A DNA stretch of 64,000 nt from JAHFUI01 sp041485905 (GCA_041485905.1 JBGPKK010000002.1:6949-70948), one strand, 5' to 3'; shown: positions 30,547 to 39,980, counted from the first letter of the stretch. The notes: generated from the letters alone by a model not told the origin. Translations and numbers: made by a program.

Positions 30547-31109
30547 GCGCCCGCTCGTGCCTCGTCGATGATCCGTGCGGCGTGCCAGATGTAGTGCAGT
30601 CCCGAGACGAGCGTAATCCCGAGCGAGGCATACACGAGCAGATCGACGATGACCGAATGAAATCGCAGGTAGTTGAACAGCATCGCCGCCACGGCCGTCA
30701 CGATATACGTCGCCGTGGCCGCCTTGCCGAAGATCGTCGGCCGGAACGTCCGTGGACCGATCGCCAGATTGACGATCGTCACCGTCAGCACGATGCCAAT
30801 GTCGCGCGTGATGATGAGGACGGTCAGCCAGACCGGCAGCCGATTGCTGAGCCCCAGCCCAGGCAGGGTCAACACGATGAAGGTCGTCACCAGAAGCAGC
30901 TTGTCGGCCATCGGATCGAGCCACGCACCCAGCTGCGTCTTCTGACCCGATCGGCGCGCGATGAGGCCGTCGAGGGCGTCGGTCGCTCCTGCCGTGGCGA
31001 ACACGAACAACGCCCACCCGAGGTGCTCGTAGAGCATCAGGATCAGGAAGGCGGGAATCAGGAGCATGCGCAGCAGCGTCAGCTGGTTGGCTGGCGTGAG
31101 CGCCGTCAT
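30543..31109 (-). CDS. pgsA: CDP-diacylglycerol-glycerol-3-phosphate phosphatidyltransferase
   Basis: PgsA (188 residues) makes phosphatidylglycerol phosphate, the precursor of phosphatidylglycerol and cardiolipin. The CDP-alcohol transferase motif DG-x2-AR-x8-G-x3-D-x3-D is seen in DALDGLIARRSGQKTQLGAW and the following LDPMADK. Several membrane helices surround it (NQLTLLRMLLIPAFLILML near the N-terminus). It overlaps the TPR/SLH gene upstream and the cyclophilin gene downstream, each by four bases. Confidence 0.92.
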   Translation of the reverse strand: MTALTPANQLTLLRMLLIPAFLILMLYEHLGWALFVFATAGATDALDGLIARRSGQKTQLGAWLDPMADKLLLVTTFIVLTLPGLGLSNRLPVWLTVLIITRDIGIVLTVTIVNLAIGPRTFRPTIFGKAATATYIVTAVAAMLFNYLRFHSVIVDLLVYASLGITLVSGLHYIWHAARIIDEARAGA

Positions 31110-32491
31110 CGTGGATCCTTTCGTCGTCCTCCCGCTGTGCGCGCCATCGCTTCAATCCGTGCGATGGCCTCCGTTGCCTCCTGGCCGGTCACAGGCCGCG
31201 ATGGTTGAAACGTGTTGTTGGCACCCACCGCCATCACGCCCGACGCGACTGCCGCCGACGCGGCCGGATAGGCAATGTGGCCGGCGGCGAGATCCGAAAA
31301 CGTCACGCGCGCAGACCGCCACGTATTCGCCTGCCCCGGAGTGGCTTCGGCCACCTTCGTCAGCAGGCGGCTGACCGCTTGAGCCAGGTCGATGCGCCGC
31401 ACGACGGTTCGCGGCTGGAAGGCGTGATTGGCGAACGGCTCCATCACGCCGGCCCGCGTCACCGTGACGATCCAGGTCGCCGCCCAGCTGTTGCGGATGT
31501 CTGTGACGAGGACGGCGTCGCGGCGTCGCGAGCTCTGCAGCAGCGTCGCGAGGCGCACGCCGACCAGCGCCGCGAGATCGGCGCGCGTCAGCTGTGGAGT
31601 CTGGCTGATGGCGCGATATTCCTCCGGCAGATGCGCGACCTCGATGCGGGCGCGCGCCTTGTCCAGTTTCGCCTCCACATCGTCGTTGGGCTCGGATGCG
31701 AGTGCGTCGGCGAACGCCTTCGCCGCGGCTTCGAAATCGCCCCGGGCGTCGAGGATGTCTCCGATCTGCACCAGCGACTTCGCGTCCGCGGGATCGAGCG
31801 CGATCGCCCTGCGAAAATGCTCCAGCGCGCCCTCGTCGGCGCCCTGCTGATGTTCCACCGCCGCAAGCTCGCGATACAGGAACGCGCTCTCCGGCGAACT
31901 GGCGATCGCGCGCGTGTAGAGCGAGACGGCCTCATCGCCGCGGCCGGCGCGCGCTGCCTGGCGCGCGCGAGTCAAATCCTCCTGCTGGCCACGAAACCTC
32001 AGAACCTCGATGCGGCTCCCGAGATCTCCGAGCGATGGATCGACCCCCAGCGCGGCTTCGAACGCCGCCAGCGCGTCGGCGTCGCGATTCAGCGCGAGCA
32101 GCGCCTGGCCCCGTCCGACCAGGGCCGATACGTCGCGCGGCTGCCGCTCGAGCGCGCGGTCAAAGTGTTGCACCGCGGTCTTGGAATCCTTCCGCGCAAA
32201 CTCCATCCATCCAAGGCCCGCCTCCGCTGGATAGAACACAGGCGCCGCCTTCAGCGCGGCTCCGAACTCCCGCTCCGCGTCTCTGAACTCCCCGGCTTGA
32301 AGAAAACGCCAGCCTCGATCCTGATTGACCGCCGCGGCGCTGCCCGCGAGGTCGGCCGGAACGACCGGCACGATAAACTCCGGAAATTTCGGCGCCGACA
32401 CCTCCGGGGCGGGGCTCGGCTTCGGCATCCGGGCACACCCGGAGACCCCGAAGACCACGCTGATGAGTGCCAGCAGGGCGAGTTTGCGCAT
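31106..32491 (-). CDS. Lipoprotein with TPR repeats and C-terminal SLH-like repeats
   Basis: I chose the ATG at 32491 (461 residues), which gives a lipoprotein signal (LALLALISVVFGVSGC) with the lipobox cysteine near residue 20. About five TPR-type helical repeats follow (AGLGWMEFARKDSKTAVQHF, SALVGRGQALLAL, LYRELAAVEHQQ). The C-terminal third contains repeats resembling S-layer homology domains (VMEPFANHAFQPRTVVRR, FSDLAAGHIAYPA, ANNTFQPSRPVTGQE). Together these suggest an envelope scaffold protein tethered to the cell wall. It overlaps pgsA by four bases. Confidence 0.8.
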   Translation of the reverse strand: MRKLALLALISVVFGVSGCARMPKPSPAPEVSAPKFPEFIVPVVPADLAGSAAAVNQDRGWRFLQAGEFRDAEREFGAALKAAPVFYPAEAGLGWMEFARKDSKTAVQHFDRALERQPRDVSALVGRGQALLALNRDADALAAFEAALGVDPSLGDLGSRIEVLRFRGQQEDLTRARQAARAGRGDEAVSLYTRAIASSPESAFLYRELAAVEHQQGADEGALEHFRRAIALDPADAKSLVQIGDILDARGDFEAAAKAFADALASEPNDDVEAKLDKARARIEVAHLPEEYRAISQTPQLTRADLAALVGVRLATLLQSSRRRDAVLVTDIRNSWAATWIVTVTRAGVMEPFANHAFQPRTVVRRIDLAQAVSRLLTKVAEATPGQANTWRSARVTFSDLAAGHIAYPAASAAVASGVMAVGANNTFQPSRPVTGQEATEAIARIEAMARTAGGRRKDPR

Positions 32492-32501
32492 CACAAAAAT
32501 C

Positions 32502-33767
32502 TTACCGCGGTTCCAGCCGGCTGACGAGCCGGCGCGGGACGTCGGCGACGATCGAAATCCGGCCGTCGCGGGTCTCGTGTTCGAGCACGCGGCCGTGGCG
32601 GTATACCTGCGCGATGCGCTCACGTTCGGCCGGCTCATCCGGGTCGAACGTCAGTGTGAGGCGGCGGACATCGAGGGCGAGGCGCGATGCGATCGTATCG
32701 ATCAATTCATCGAGCCCCTCCCGCTGGAGCGCCGAGATGCACAGGGCGGCAGGATCCTGATCCTGGAGACGCCGGCGCTCGTCGAGCGTGATCGCGTCGC
32801 ACTTGTTGTAGATCTCCAGCGTCGGCACCTCGTTCGCGCCGACCTCCTGCAGGACGCCTGTGACCGCCCGCACGCGGCGGTCGCGGTCCGCCGTCGCCGC
32901 GTCGATCACGTGCAACACCAGATCCGCCTCGGCGACTTCCTCGAGAGTGGCGCGAAACGCCGCCACGAGCGCGTGCGGAAGCCGATCGATGAAGCCGACC
33001 GTATCGGACACGAGCAACTGCCGGTTGTCCGGCAGCCGCACCTGGCGCACCAGCGGATCGAGGGTGACGAACAGAGCGTTCGACGCCTCGGCGTGGGCTT
33101 TGGTCAGCGCGTTGAACAGCGTCGTCTTGCCTGCGTTTGTGTATCCGACCAGCGCCACTGTCGGCACTGACGCCTTGTGCCGCCGCTCGCGCAGCTGCGC
33201 GCGCCGCAGGCGGACATGCTCGATGTCGTCGCTGACTGCATGGATGCGCGTGCGAATGCGGCGCCGATCCGTTTCCAGCTTCGTTTCGCCAGGACCTCGC
33301 GTGCCGATTCCGCCGCCCAGCCGGGACAACGCCGCGCCGGCCCCGACCAGACGCGGCAGCAGATACTTCAATTGCGCGAGCTCGACCTGCAGCTTTCCTT
33401 CTTTCGTGCGGGCCCGTTTCGCGAAGATATCGAGAATCAGCTGCGTCCGGTCGATGATCTTCCGGTGCACTTCCTCTTCGATGTGGCGCAGCTGCGCAGG
33501 CGTGAGCTCGCTGTCGAAGATCACCACGTCGGCGTCGGTCTCCGCGCACGACGCCGCCAGCGTGACGATTTTACCGGCGCCGAGAAACGTCGACGGATCG
33601 GGCCTGGGCCGCTCCTGCAGGACCCTCAGCACGACCGTCGCGCCCGCGGCGCCGGCCAGCCCCGCCAGCTCGTCGAGCGAACGCTCGGCATCGAGCCGCC
33701 GCGCCCGGCCGGCGATCAATCCGACAATCGCCGCACGTTCGGTGCCCGCTACGCGGCGCGCAGGCAT
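32502..33767 (-). CDS. hflX: Ribosome-associated GTPase HflX
   Basis: HflX (about 421 residues from the ATG at 33767) is a GTPase that rescues stalled ribosomes. The N-terminal HflX domain includes DPSTFLGAGKI and FDSELTPAQLRHIEEE. The linker GGGIGTRGPGETKLETDRR is the family signature. The G domain has Walker A GYTNAGKTTLFN, DTVGFIDRLPHALVAAF and the NKCD specificity motif. A GTG at 33785 is an alternative start. The start overlaps the end of tsaC by 19 bases. Confidence 0.94.
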   Translation of the reverse strand: MPARRVAGTERAAIVGLIAGRARRLDAERSLDELAGLAGAAGATVVLRVLQERPRPDPSTFLGAGKIVTLAASCAETDADVVIFDSELTPAQLRHIEEEVHRKIIDRTQLILDIFAKRARTKEGKLQVELAQLKYLLPRLVGAGAALSRLGGGIGTRGPGETKLETDRRRIRTRIHAVSDDIEHVRLRRAQLRERRHKASVPTVALVGYTNAGKTTLFNALTKAHAEASNALFVTLDPLVRQVRLPDNRQLLVSDTVGFIDRLPHALVAAFRATLEEVAEADLVLHVIDAATADRDRRVRAVTGVLQEVGANEVPTLEIYNKCDAITLDERRRLQDQDPAALCISALQREGLDELIDTIASRLALDVRRLTLTFDPDEPAERERIAQVYRHGRVLEHETRDGRISIVADVPRRLVSRLEPR

Positions 33768-34384
33768 GCCTGGATCTCTTCCCAACCGATGGCGCCGGCG
33801 CGCACGAGCTGCGGCTCGTCAGTGGTCGTATCGACGATGGTCGACGGCAGACCGCCGGCGGTCGGTCCCGCGTCGACGAGCACGTCGATTCGATCGCCAA
33901 GCGCACGCTCGACAGCGTCTGGGTTCTGCGTAGGCTCGTCGCCGCTCAGGTTCGCGCTGGTGGCGGTGAGCGGCGTGCCACAGGCGCGGCACAGCGCCCG
34001 AGCGACGGCGTGCGCCGGCACGCGGACACCGACTTTTCCGGTGCCTCCACTGACCGCGGTAACGAGCGTGGGCGGTGCGGCCATGAGCAACGTCAGCGGA
34101 CCGGGCCAGAAACGCAAGGCCAGTCGGCGTGCCATCAGCGGAAGCGCGCCAATCCGATCGACAACTTGCGCGACATCGGCGGCAATGAGCGGCAGCGCGC
34201 GCTCGACGCTTCGCCCCTTCACGGCAAGTACCCGCGCGACGGCATCTGTGAGAAACGGATCCACCGCCAGACCGTACAGCGTGTCTGTCGGCACGGCGAC
34301 GACACCACCGTCGCGGATCGCTCGCACCGCTCGATCGAGCGCCCGGTCATGCGGGCCCACGCCGTCGACCTTGATTCGATGCAT
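33749..34384 (-). CDS. tsaC: Threonylcarbamoyl-AMP synthase (TsaC/Sua5 family)
   Basis: This enzyme makes threonylcarbamoyl-AMP for the t6A modification of tRNA position 37. The YrdC-type domain shows AVRAIRDGGVVAVPTDTLYG near the N-terminus, FWPGPLTLLM and a conserved TSANLSG near residue 140. At about 211 residues it lacks the extra Sua5 domain, so it is TsaC-like. I prefer the ATG at 34384; a GTG at 34402 is possible. It lies upstream of hflX on the same strand. Confidence 0.92.
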   Translation of the reverse strand: MHRIKVDGVGPHDRALDRAVRAIRDGGVVAVPTDTLYGLAVDPFLTDAVARVLAVKGRSVERALPLIAADVAQVVDRIGALPLMARRLALRFWPGPLTLLMAAPPTLVTAVSGGTGKVGVRVPAHAVARALCRACGTPLTATSANLSGDEPTQNPDAVERALGDRIDVLVDAGPTAGGLPSTIVDTTTDEPQLVRAGAIGWEEIQACLRAA

Positions 34385-34413
34385 GAATCGCTGATGATAC
34401 ACTCGCGTCGTTC

Positions 34414-34908
34414 ATGCTGACGCATTACTCGAGAGTGCTCCACGGGACGTGGATTGGTCAGGCACTCGGCGGAGGCATTCCCTGGCTTTGGCCCGCCTTC
34501 GGGGTCCTCCACTTCCATGGCATGGCGCTTCTGGTGGGATGCGTCGTCACGCTCGACTTGCGCATGCTCGGCGTCGGCAAAGGGCTCCCGCTCGGACCGA
34601 TGCAGAAGCTTGTGCCCTGGGGAATTCTCGGGTTCGTGATCACGCTGATCACCGGCGTCGGGTTCTATGCCGGAAATCCGGAACAGTATCAAAGCGTCGC
34701 CTTTGCCGCAAAGATGGCGTTCATCGTGCTGGCGGGTCTGCACGCCATCCTGTTCTATGTGACCGGGCTCGCCGGCCGCGTCGATCGCGTCGCCGCCGGA
34801 GGGGATGCGCCGCTCGCCGCCAAACTGTTCGCCGGCACGTCGTTGTTCCTCTGGGTCGGGGTGGTGTACTGGGGACGGATGCTGCCGTTCTTCGGCAACG
34901 CATTCTGA
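34414..34908 (+). CDS. DUF6644-like four-helix membrane protein (1 of 4)
   Basis: This 164-residue protein has four predicted membrane helices. It shares with three other proteins of the window the motif LDLRMLG after helix 2, a K-M pair before helix 3 (AAKMAFIVLAG), and a C-terminal LWVGVVYWGRML. A histidine in helix 1 (VLHFHGMALLVG) corresponds to a histidine in the other three. I recognise the pattern as DUF6644-like but the family has no known role. All four lie near the PQQ and cytochrome genes, so a role in electron transfer or anchoring is plausible. Confidence 0.7.
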   Translation: MLTHYSRVLHGTWIGQALGGGIPWLWPAFGVLHFHGMALLVGCVVTLDLRMLGVGKGLPLGPMQKLVPWGILGFVITLITGVGFYAGNPEQYQSVAFAAKMAFIVLAGLHAILFYVTGLAGRVDRVAAGGDAPLAAKLFAGTSLFLWVGVVYWGRMLPFFGNAF

Positions 34909-34911
34909 TCG

Positions 34912-35427
34912 TCAGCCACCGATCCTGTTGATAAGGCCGGGCACGCCGGACACGGCTCCGAGGTACGCGGTCAACCGGCCCGCGGTCATCGCGCCAAACC
35001 ACAGCACCAGAGAGACGGCCGCCAGCAGTTTCCCGGGTCTCCGGATGACGTTGTTCGCGTTCGGATCGCGAAAGACGACACGCCGAATGAGGACCAGGTT
35101 CACGACCGCGAGCGCGGTCAGAATCATCTTGATGCCGAACACGGGATTGGTCACCTTCGTCGTCGCGTCCGCAGCGAGAAGGATCGCGCCCGAAATCCCA
35201 CTGATCCAGAAGCCAGTCCAGATGATCGGGAAGTATCGTTCGAGCGGCGGCACGGGCAGCTTGCCTGCAAACCCGAGCAACCGAAGATCGATCATCACGC
35301 TGATGCCCACGGCGGTCACGACGCCCACCGTGTGCACGAGCAGGACGCCCGGGTAGGCCCAGAGCGAACTATCTTCACGCACCCATCTGGACAAGCCGGT
35401 CTGCTCGAGATATGCGAAAAAGTCCAT
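34912..35427 (-). CDS. DUF6644-like four-helix membrane protein (2 of 4)
   Basis: At 171 residues this shares the family pattern: VLLVHTVGVVTAVGISVMID, then DLRLLG, a lysine-methionine pair in FGIKMILTALAV, and LWFGAMTAGRLTAYLG at the end. It has four predicted membrane helices and no signal peptide. It converges on its paralogue at 34414 with only three bases between stops. Nothing in the sequence gives an enzyme motif. The family call is moderately sure; the function is unknown. Confidence 0.7.
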   Translation of the reverse strand: MDFFAYLEQTGLSRWVREDSSLWAYPGVLLVHTVGVVTAVGISVMIDLRLLGFAGKLPVPPLERYFPIIWTGFWISGISGAILLAADATTKVTNPVFGIKMILTALAVVNLVLIRRVVFRDPNANNVIRRPGKLLAAVSLVLWFGAMTAGRLTAYLGAVSGVPGLINRIGG

Positions 35428-35488
35428 GCGGTCAGGAATGTACCGTATCGGTCAGATCATGTAAACCGCGCCCAGGTCCGCGCTCTGT

Positions 35489-35494
35489 TAGAAT
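35489..35494 (+). promoter_or_regulatory. Possible -10 box (TAGAAT)
   Basis: TAGAAT lies 22 bases before the ATG at 35517, with GAGGAATCG between them as a possible ribosome site. No clear -35 box is visible. Confidence 0.35.
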
Positions 35495-35516
35495 CCGCCG
35501 CGAGGAATCGCCCCCC

Positions 35517-36347
35517 ATGAAAGCAACGCCAACAACCCCAACAACATCAACAGCATTCACAACCTTCGCGAGGACGCTCAGTGGTCCCGTCGCTGCGCTG
35601 GGAATCGTGTGCGCACTGACGTCAACCGCCTCGGCCCAGTGGGAGCCGTACCCGTGGAAGAACATGCCGCGCACCGCCGACGGCAAGGTCGATCTGAAGG
35701 CGCCCGCTCGGCGCCTGCCCGATGGCAAGGTGGACCTCTCCGGCTTCTGGGTCCCGACTGTCGCGGTCAAGCATCTGCTCAATCTTGCGGCGGATCTGAA
35801 ACCAGGAGAGGTGCCGCTGCAACCCTGGGCCGAGGCGGTGTACAAAGAACGCATCGAGACCAACGGCAAGGATCACCCCGGCGTGCGCTGCTGGCCGTCC
35901 GGCATTCCTGAAAAAGACAATATTCCCGATGGGTTGAAGCTGGTTCAGACGCCGGATCTCGTGCTGCTCCTGCACGAATCCCGCACCATCTACCGGCAGA
36001 TCTTCACCGACGGACGGCCGCTGCCTCGGGATCCGCAGCCGACGTGGATGGGTTATTCGATCGGCAAGTGGGAGAACGACACGTTCGTCGTCCAGACCAT
36101 CGGCCAGAATGGCAGGACCTGGCTCGACATGCGCGGGCTGCCCGGAACGGACGCGTTGAAGGTGACGGAGCGCTTCACACGTCCCACGATCGGGCACATG
36201 GACATCGACGTCACGATCGACGACCCGAAGGCCTACATGAAGCCGTGGACCGTCAAGCTGTCCTGGAGCCTGCTGCCGGATACCGATCTGATCGAGAGCA
36301 TCTGCGAAGAGAACAACAAGGACGTTCCCCACATGGTCGGAAAGTGA
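35517..36347 (+). CDS. Secreted protein of unknown family
   Basis: This 276-residue protein has a signal peptide (GPVAALGIVCALTSTASAQW, cleavage after ASA). I do not recognise a named family. The mature part contains GKVDLSGFWVPTVAVKHLL, FTDGRPLPRDPQPTWMGYSI, GKWENDTFVVQTIGQNGRTW and a final ESICEENNKD. Similar proteins are common in Acidobacteriota and often sit near secreted redox genes, but no activity is known. I chose the ATG at 35517 because it gives a clean signal peptide; the open frame upstream is not credible. It converges on the kinase gene. Confidence 0.7.
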   Translation: MKATPTTPTTSTAFTTFARTLSGPVAALGIVCALTSTASAQWEPYPWKNMPRTADGKVDLKAPARRLPDGKVDLSGFWVPTVAVKHLLNLAADLKPGEVPLQPWAEAVYKERIETNGKDHPGVRCWPSGIPEKDNIPDGLKLVQTPDLVLLLHESRTIYRQIFTDGRPLPRDPQPTWMGYSIGKWENDTFVVQTIGQNGRTWLDMRGLPGTDALKVTERFTRPTIGHMDIDVTIDDPKAYMKPWTVKLSWSLLPDTDLIESICEENNKDVPHMVGK

Positions 36348-36363
36348 TTTCGTGAACAAGCTC

Positions 36364-39078
36364 TCACTTCACCGGGACGCGCTGCTTTAGGTCTTCGAAC
36401 CAGTTGAGCGTGACGTTGATCTGCTCGGCTGGAGCTTTGTCGGGCGCGGCCTGGGACTTGGGCACCATCACGACGAAGTATTTGCCGTCGGGCGTGATGT
36501 CGTAAGGTCGCGCGCCGGGCGCGCTGATTCCGCTGATTGGTAAGAGTGTGGTCTTGCCGAACGCGAAACCCCGTTGGCTTTGGATCTCGACGGCCATGAT
36601 TTGCCGCGCAGTGCCAGGGCTCAAGAAAAAGAGCTCTTTCCCATCCGGCGACCACAACGGATTGTTACCGCCGGTCGTCGTAATCTGATGCTTCTCACCC
36701 GTGGGCGGAAACGGCTGAACGTACACCTCGTTTCTGCCAGATTCATTCGAGTGATACGCGAGCCATCGCCCGTCGGGTGAAAGGCTCGCGTTATTCGCGG
36801 GGGCTTTGAGGACGAGCTTTGGTTTCTGATCTGCACCGAGGGACAACATCGAGATGCCTTGACTCGTGCCGGTCCCGTTGGTGAGGATCAAGACTTTTCC
36901 ATCAGGCGACCACGATTCCGGTTGCGGACGGAGCCCCTGTTCGGCCTTGGCGAGCCGCTCAGCCGACCCTCCATCCACGCGCTGCCAGAAGAGGCCCCAG
37001 TCGCCTTCGCGGTCGGAATTGAACACCACGCGCTGGCTGTCCCTGGTCCAAAGGGGAGACTCATTGTGGCCTTCGAAGGTCAACTTGTGAATCGGCGTCG
37101 TGTCGCTCAGGTCATATATCCAAACGATGCGGTCCTTGCCGTCGTCCGTATAAACCGTCAACTGCTTCCCCGTTGGAGAAATCCGCGGCTGTGAGTACGG
37201 TCCTGACGGGATGTTCAAAGGCTTCCGAACGCCGGAACGGTCGACCAGCGTGAGCGCCAGTTCATTCGTCGTTTGGCCTCCTGGGATGTAGGCCATTGAA
37301 CCGTTGTTTGCAAAGGCAAACTGAGCGTCCGCGCCACCGCCACCTCCGGGGCCCGCTCGCCTCACGCCTTCGATGATCGGGACGGGACCGCCCGTTTGCA
37401 GCTTCCTCACATCAAAGGGGACAGCGAGCACGGTCGTCCCGAGCGCGTAGACGATGTGCCCCGTTGGCACGTACCGGCCATCGCTTCCGCCTGAAATCAC
37501 TACCTTGCGCTCACCCGTCTTCAATGACTGAACGACGATCTGGGCCTTGTCCCAGTTCTCGCTGCCGCCAGCTGAACCGCCGGCCGACAGCGTGAACAGC
37601 AAGGCATCGCCGCCGGGCAGGAGTTGCGGACGATGGGCGGTCTCACCTTCTTTGAGCGTGATGAGGTTTTCCGGTTTACCGCCGTTCGCCGAGACGCGAA
37701 GAATGCCCTTCGTCTCACCCCAGTAGATGTAGTCATCGGAATTCCAAACCGGGCCGTATCCACCCCTATTGATCTCAACGAGGTCGCAGATCGTTACGGC
37801 GGCTCCACCGGCGATCGCAATCTTTTTCACTTTGTTCTCGGACCGCGAGTTATATCCCACCCAGCGGCCGTCCGGGGAAAAGAACGGATTGGCGGCTTGC
37901 GACGTGCCCTGAATGGGCCGGGCGTCCATGTCGCGCATGCTCCGAAGGTAAAGCTGTCGATTGGCTTCATACACAATGTTTGCGCCGTCCGGCGAAATTG
38001 TGATGAGACGCCGTGCCCCTTGCGTGAACTGCTGACCCTCGGGAAGCACGAAAGGAAATCGAGTGACGGCTGCCGGCGGCGACGGACGCGAGTTCATCAC
38101 GGCCACGGTCGCGGCGACCGCAATCCCCGCGACCAGAACCGCCGTGATCGCGTACGGAACCGCGCGCCTCCACAGGGGCTGCCGTGGGGCTTCGCGAGCT
38201 GCATGGACCTTCAGACCGTGCGGGTCGGCCATGATCGTCTCGAGCTCAACGCGCACGTCGGCGATCGCATGCCAGCGGTCCTTGCGGTTCTTGGCGAGGC
38301 AGCGCCGAATCAGCTCTTCCGTCTTCGGATGCAGGTTCGCCGGAATCGCCCGCCAGTCGGGGTCCCGCGCGACGATGGAGGCGATCACGTCGGTGACGGT
38401 CTCGCCCTGAAAGGTCTGGCGGCCCGTGAGCATTTCGTAGAGGACGCACGCGAACGAAAAGATGTCGCTGCGCTGATCGGTGGCATGTCCCCGCGCCTGC
38501 TCGGGCGACATGTAGCCCGCCGTGCCGAGAATCATCCCGGCTTGAGTCGCCATGACGCTGAGCGTGGGCGAGTGCGTGTTCATGGAGCTCGCTTGGGGCG
38601 ATGCCTCTTCAAGCGCCTTCGCCAAACCGAAATCGAGGACTTTGACTTTCCCCTCCGGCGTGATCTTCACGTTCGCCGGCTTCAGATCCCGATGAATAAT
38701 TCCCTTCTCGTGCGCGGCCTCCAACGCCTCGGCTATCTGATGCGCGATCTTCAATGCCCCTTCTGCAGGAATCGGCCCGCGCTGGATCTGCTCGGCGAGC
38801 GTGTCGCCCGGAACCAGCTCCATGATGAGGAGGTGCTGGCCGTCGACATGCTCCAAACCGTACAGCGCCGCGATGTTCGCGTGATTGAGTGATGCGAGCA
38901 GCTTCGCTTCGCGCTCGAACCGCGCGATTCGCTCGGGGTCCCGCGCGAACGCTTCCGGGAGCATCTTCACGGCGACACTGCGTCCGAGCCGTGTATCGCG
39001 CGCCTGATACACCTCGCCCATGCCGCCCGCGCCGAGTCGAGCCTCGATCTGGAAATGTGCGATCTGTTTTCCAATCAT
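36364..39078 (-). CDS. Ser/Thr protein kinase with C-terminal beta-propeller
   Basis: This 904-residue membrane protein has an N-terminal Hanks-type kinase: GAGGMGEVYQA glycine loop, K38 in VAVKML, HRDLKPAN at residues 129-136, and DFGLAK at 149-154. One membrane helix (YAITAVLVAGIAVAATVAV, residues about 308-328) follows. The C-terminal ~560 residues form TolB/PD40-type repeats (FFSPDGRWVGYNS, SLSPDGRWLAYHS, LWSPDGKELFFL). This architecture is abundant in Acidobacteriota. The propeller would lie outside the cytoplasm and sense an unknown signal. The kinase motifs are intact, so activity is expected. Confidence 0.93.
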   Translation of the reverse strand: MIGKQIAHFQIEARLGAGGMGEVYQARDTRLGRSVAVKMLPEAFARDPERIARFEREAKLLASLNHANIAALYGLEHVDGQHLLIMELVPGDTLAEQIQRGPIPAEGALKIAHQIAEALEAAHEKGIIHRDLKPANVKITPEGKVKVLDFGLAKALEEASPQASSMNTHSPTLSVMATQAGMILGTAGYMSPEQARGHATDQRSDIFSFACVLYEMLTGRQTFQGETVTDVIASIVARDPDWRAIPANLHPKTEELIRRCLAKNRKDRWHAIADVRVELETIMADPHGLKVHAAREAPRQPLWRRAVPYAITAVLVAGIAVAATVAVMNSRPSPPAAVTRFPFVLPEGQQFTQGARRLITISPDGANIVYEANRQLYLRSMRDMDARPIQGTSQAANPFFSPDGRWVGYNSRSENKVKKIAIAGGAAVTICDLVEINRGGYGPVWNSDDYIYWGETKGILRVSANGGKPENLITLKEGETAHRPQLLPGGDALLFTLSAGGSAGGSENWDKAQIVVQSLKTGERKVVISGGSDGRYVPTGHIVYALGTTVLAVPFDVRKLQTGGPVPIIEGVRRAGPGGGGGADAQFAFANNGSMAYIPGGQTTNELALTLVDRSGVRKPLNIPSGPYSQPRISPTGKQLTVYTDDGKDRIVWIYDLSDTTPIHKLTFEGHNESPLWTRDSQRVVFNSDREGDWGLFWQRVDGGSAERLAKAEQGLRPQPESWSPDGKVLILTNGTGTSQGISMLSLGADQKPKLVLKAPANNASLSPDGRWLAYHSNESGRNEVYVQPFPPTGEKHQITTTGGNNPLWSPDGKELFFLSPGTARQIMAVEIQSQRGFAFGKTTLLPISGISAPGARPYDITPDGKYFVVMVPKSQAAPDKAPAEQINVTLNWFEDLKQRVPVK

Positions 39079-39218
39079 CGCGGTCTTTGCGCGCGTATCT
39101 TAACAGCAGGAAGCGCACTGGGTCGAACGCCCGTGTGATTTATCTCAGACATCCGACTTTTGATCGTTGTCTTCGCGTCCCGACGATGCTACCGTCGTCA
39201 ACCGCTCGCGTGATCAAG

Positions 39219-39422
39219 ATGGATGAGAAACTGCCCGAACGCGTTGACGACGTCGATTGGCGATTCGCCAGCCTGGAGGCGTTCTTCAAGGAGGAGCGGC
39301 GCCAGAACGAAGTTTTGGTCAGGGAAGATGGCATCGCGACCCGGCGTCACATGGACGTCGTCGCTGAAAGAATAACGGCAGAACTCAAAGTGACCATGGA
39401 CAGGGTATTTCCGAAGGGCTGA
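39219..39422 (+). CDS. Short coiled-coil protein, probable truncated paralogue
   Basis: This 67-residue reading frame (EKLPERVDDVDWRFASLEAF, then REDGIATRRHMDVVAERITA) is similar to the middle of the next gene, where the matching part reads KDEGVTTRRHFDVVAEAQKS. It lacks the heptad repeat array and the C-terminal helices. It is either a small separate protein or a decayed duplicate. The ATG at 39219 is the best start; an upstream ATG at 39186 is possible. No catalytic motif is present. Function unknown. Confidence 0.5.
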   Translation: MDEKLPERVDDVDWRFASLEAFFKEERRQNEVLVREDGIATRRHMDVVAERITAELKVTMDRVFPKG

Positions 39423-39554
39423 CCACTCCAGATTCTGCTGCACCGAGACGTGCTGGCGGTAGCAGCGGTTGACACGTTCCGATGTGAGCCGGACGAAATT
39501 CCTTGGATTCTCACGCGGCACAACATGTGCTGGTACAGACGCGGAGGATTGCCG

Positions 39555-39980
39555 ATGACTGACGAAGAACTGGCCGGACGATTTGACAACATTGACCAGC
39601 GCTTTGCAGCCGTAGACCAGCGCTTCGACGCGGTGGACCAGCGCTTCGACGCGGTGGACCGGCGCTTCGACGCGGTGGACCGGCGATTTGACGGCGTCGG
39701 CCAGCAATTCGACCGCGTTAGGGAGGACGCGGCAGCGACGCGGCGCGAACTTCTGGCGTTCATCAAGGACGAAGGCGTGACGACGCGGCGCCATTTCGAC
39801 GTCGTTGCCGAGGCACAGAAGTCGGAGATTAAGCTGATTGCAGAGGGACACAAGGCTTTGCAGAGCGACATGACTGGCGTGAAGGGAAGGGTGGACCGCG
39901 TGGAGACGCGCCAGGACCGCCTCGAAGACCGACAAGGGGCCCTCGAGCATCGTCAACGAAAGCTGGATGGACGCGAGTAA
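39555..39980 (+). CDS. Coiled-coil protein with perfect 7-residue repeats
   Basis: I start this 141-residue protein at the ATG at 39555, which has GGAGG nine bases upstream. Residues about 10-57 are six copies of a heptad of the type FDAVDQR. The second half is charged and helical (TRRHFDVVAEAQKSEIKLIA, VDRVETRQDRLEDRQGALEH). The whole protein is expected to be one long coiled coil. It has no signal peptide or membrane helix. It is a larger relative of the short gene at 39219. Its stop abuts the stop of the convergent PQQ gene with no space. Confidence 0.75.
   Translation: MTDEELAGRFDNIDQRFAAVDQRFDAVDQRFDAVDRRFDAVDRRFDGVGQQFDRVREDAAATRRELLAFIKDEGVTTRRHFDVVAEAQKSEIKLIAEGHKALQSDMTGVKGRVDRVETRQDRLEDRQGALEHRQRKLDGRE
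39594..39719 (+). repeat. Six 21-base tandem repeats coding for coiled-coil heptads
   Basis: Units of 21 bases of the form CGCTTCGACGCGGTGGACCA are repeated about six times; the central copies are almost identical at DNA level, and the outer ones have diverged. Near-identity suggests recent expansion by slippage or unequal recombination. Confidence 0.85.
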
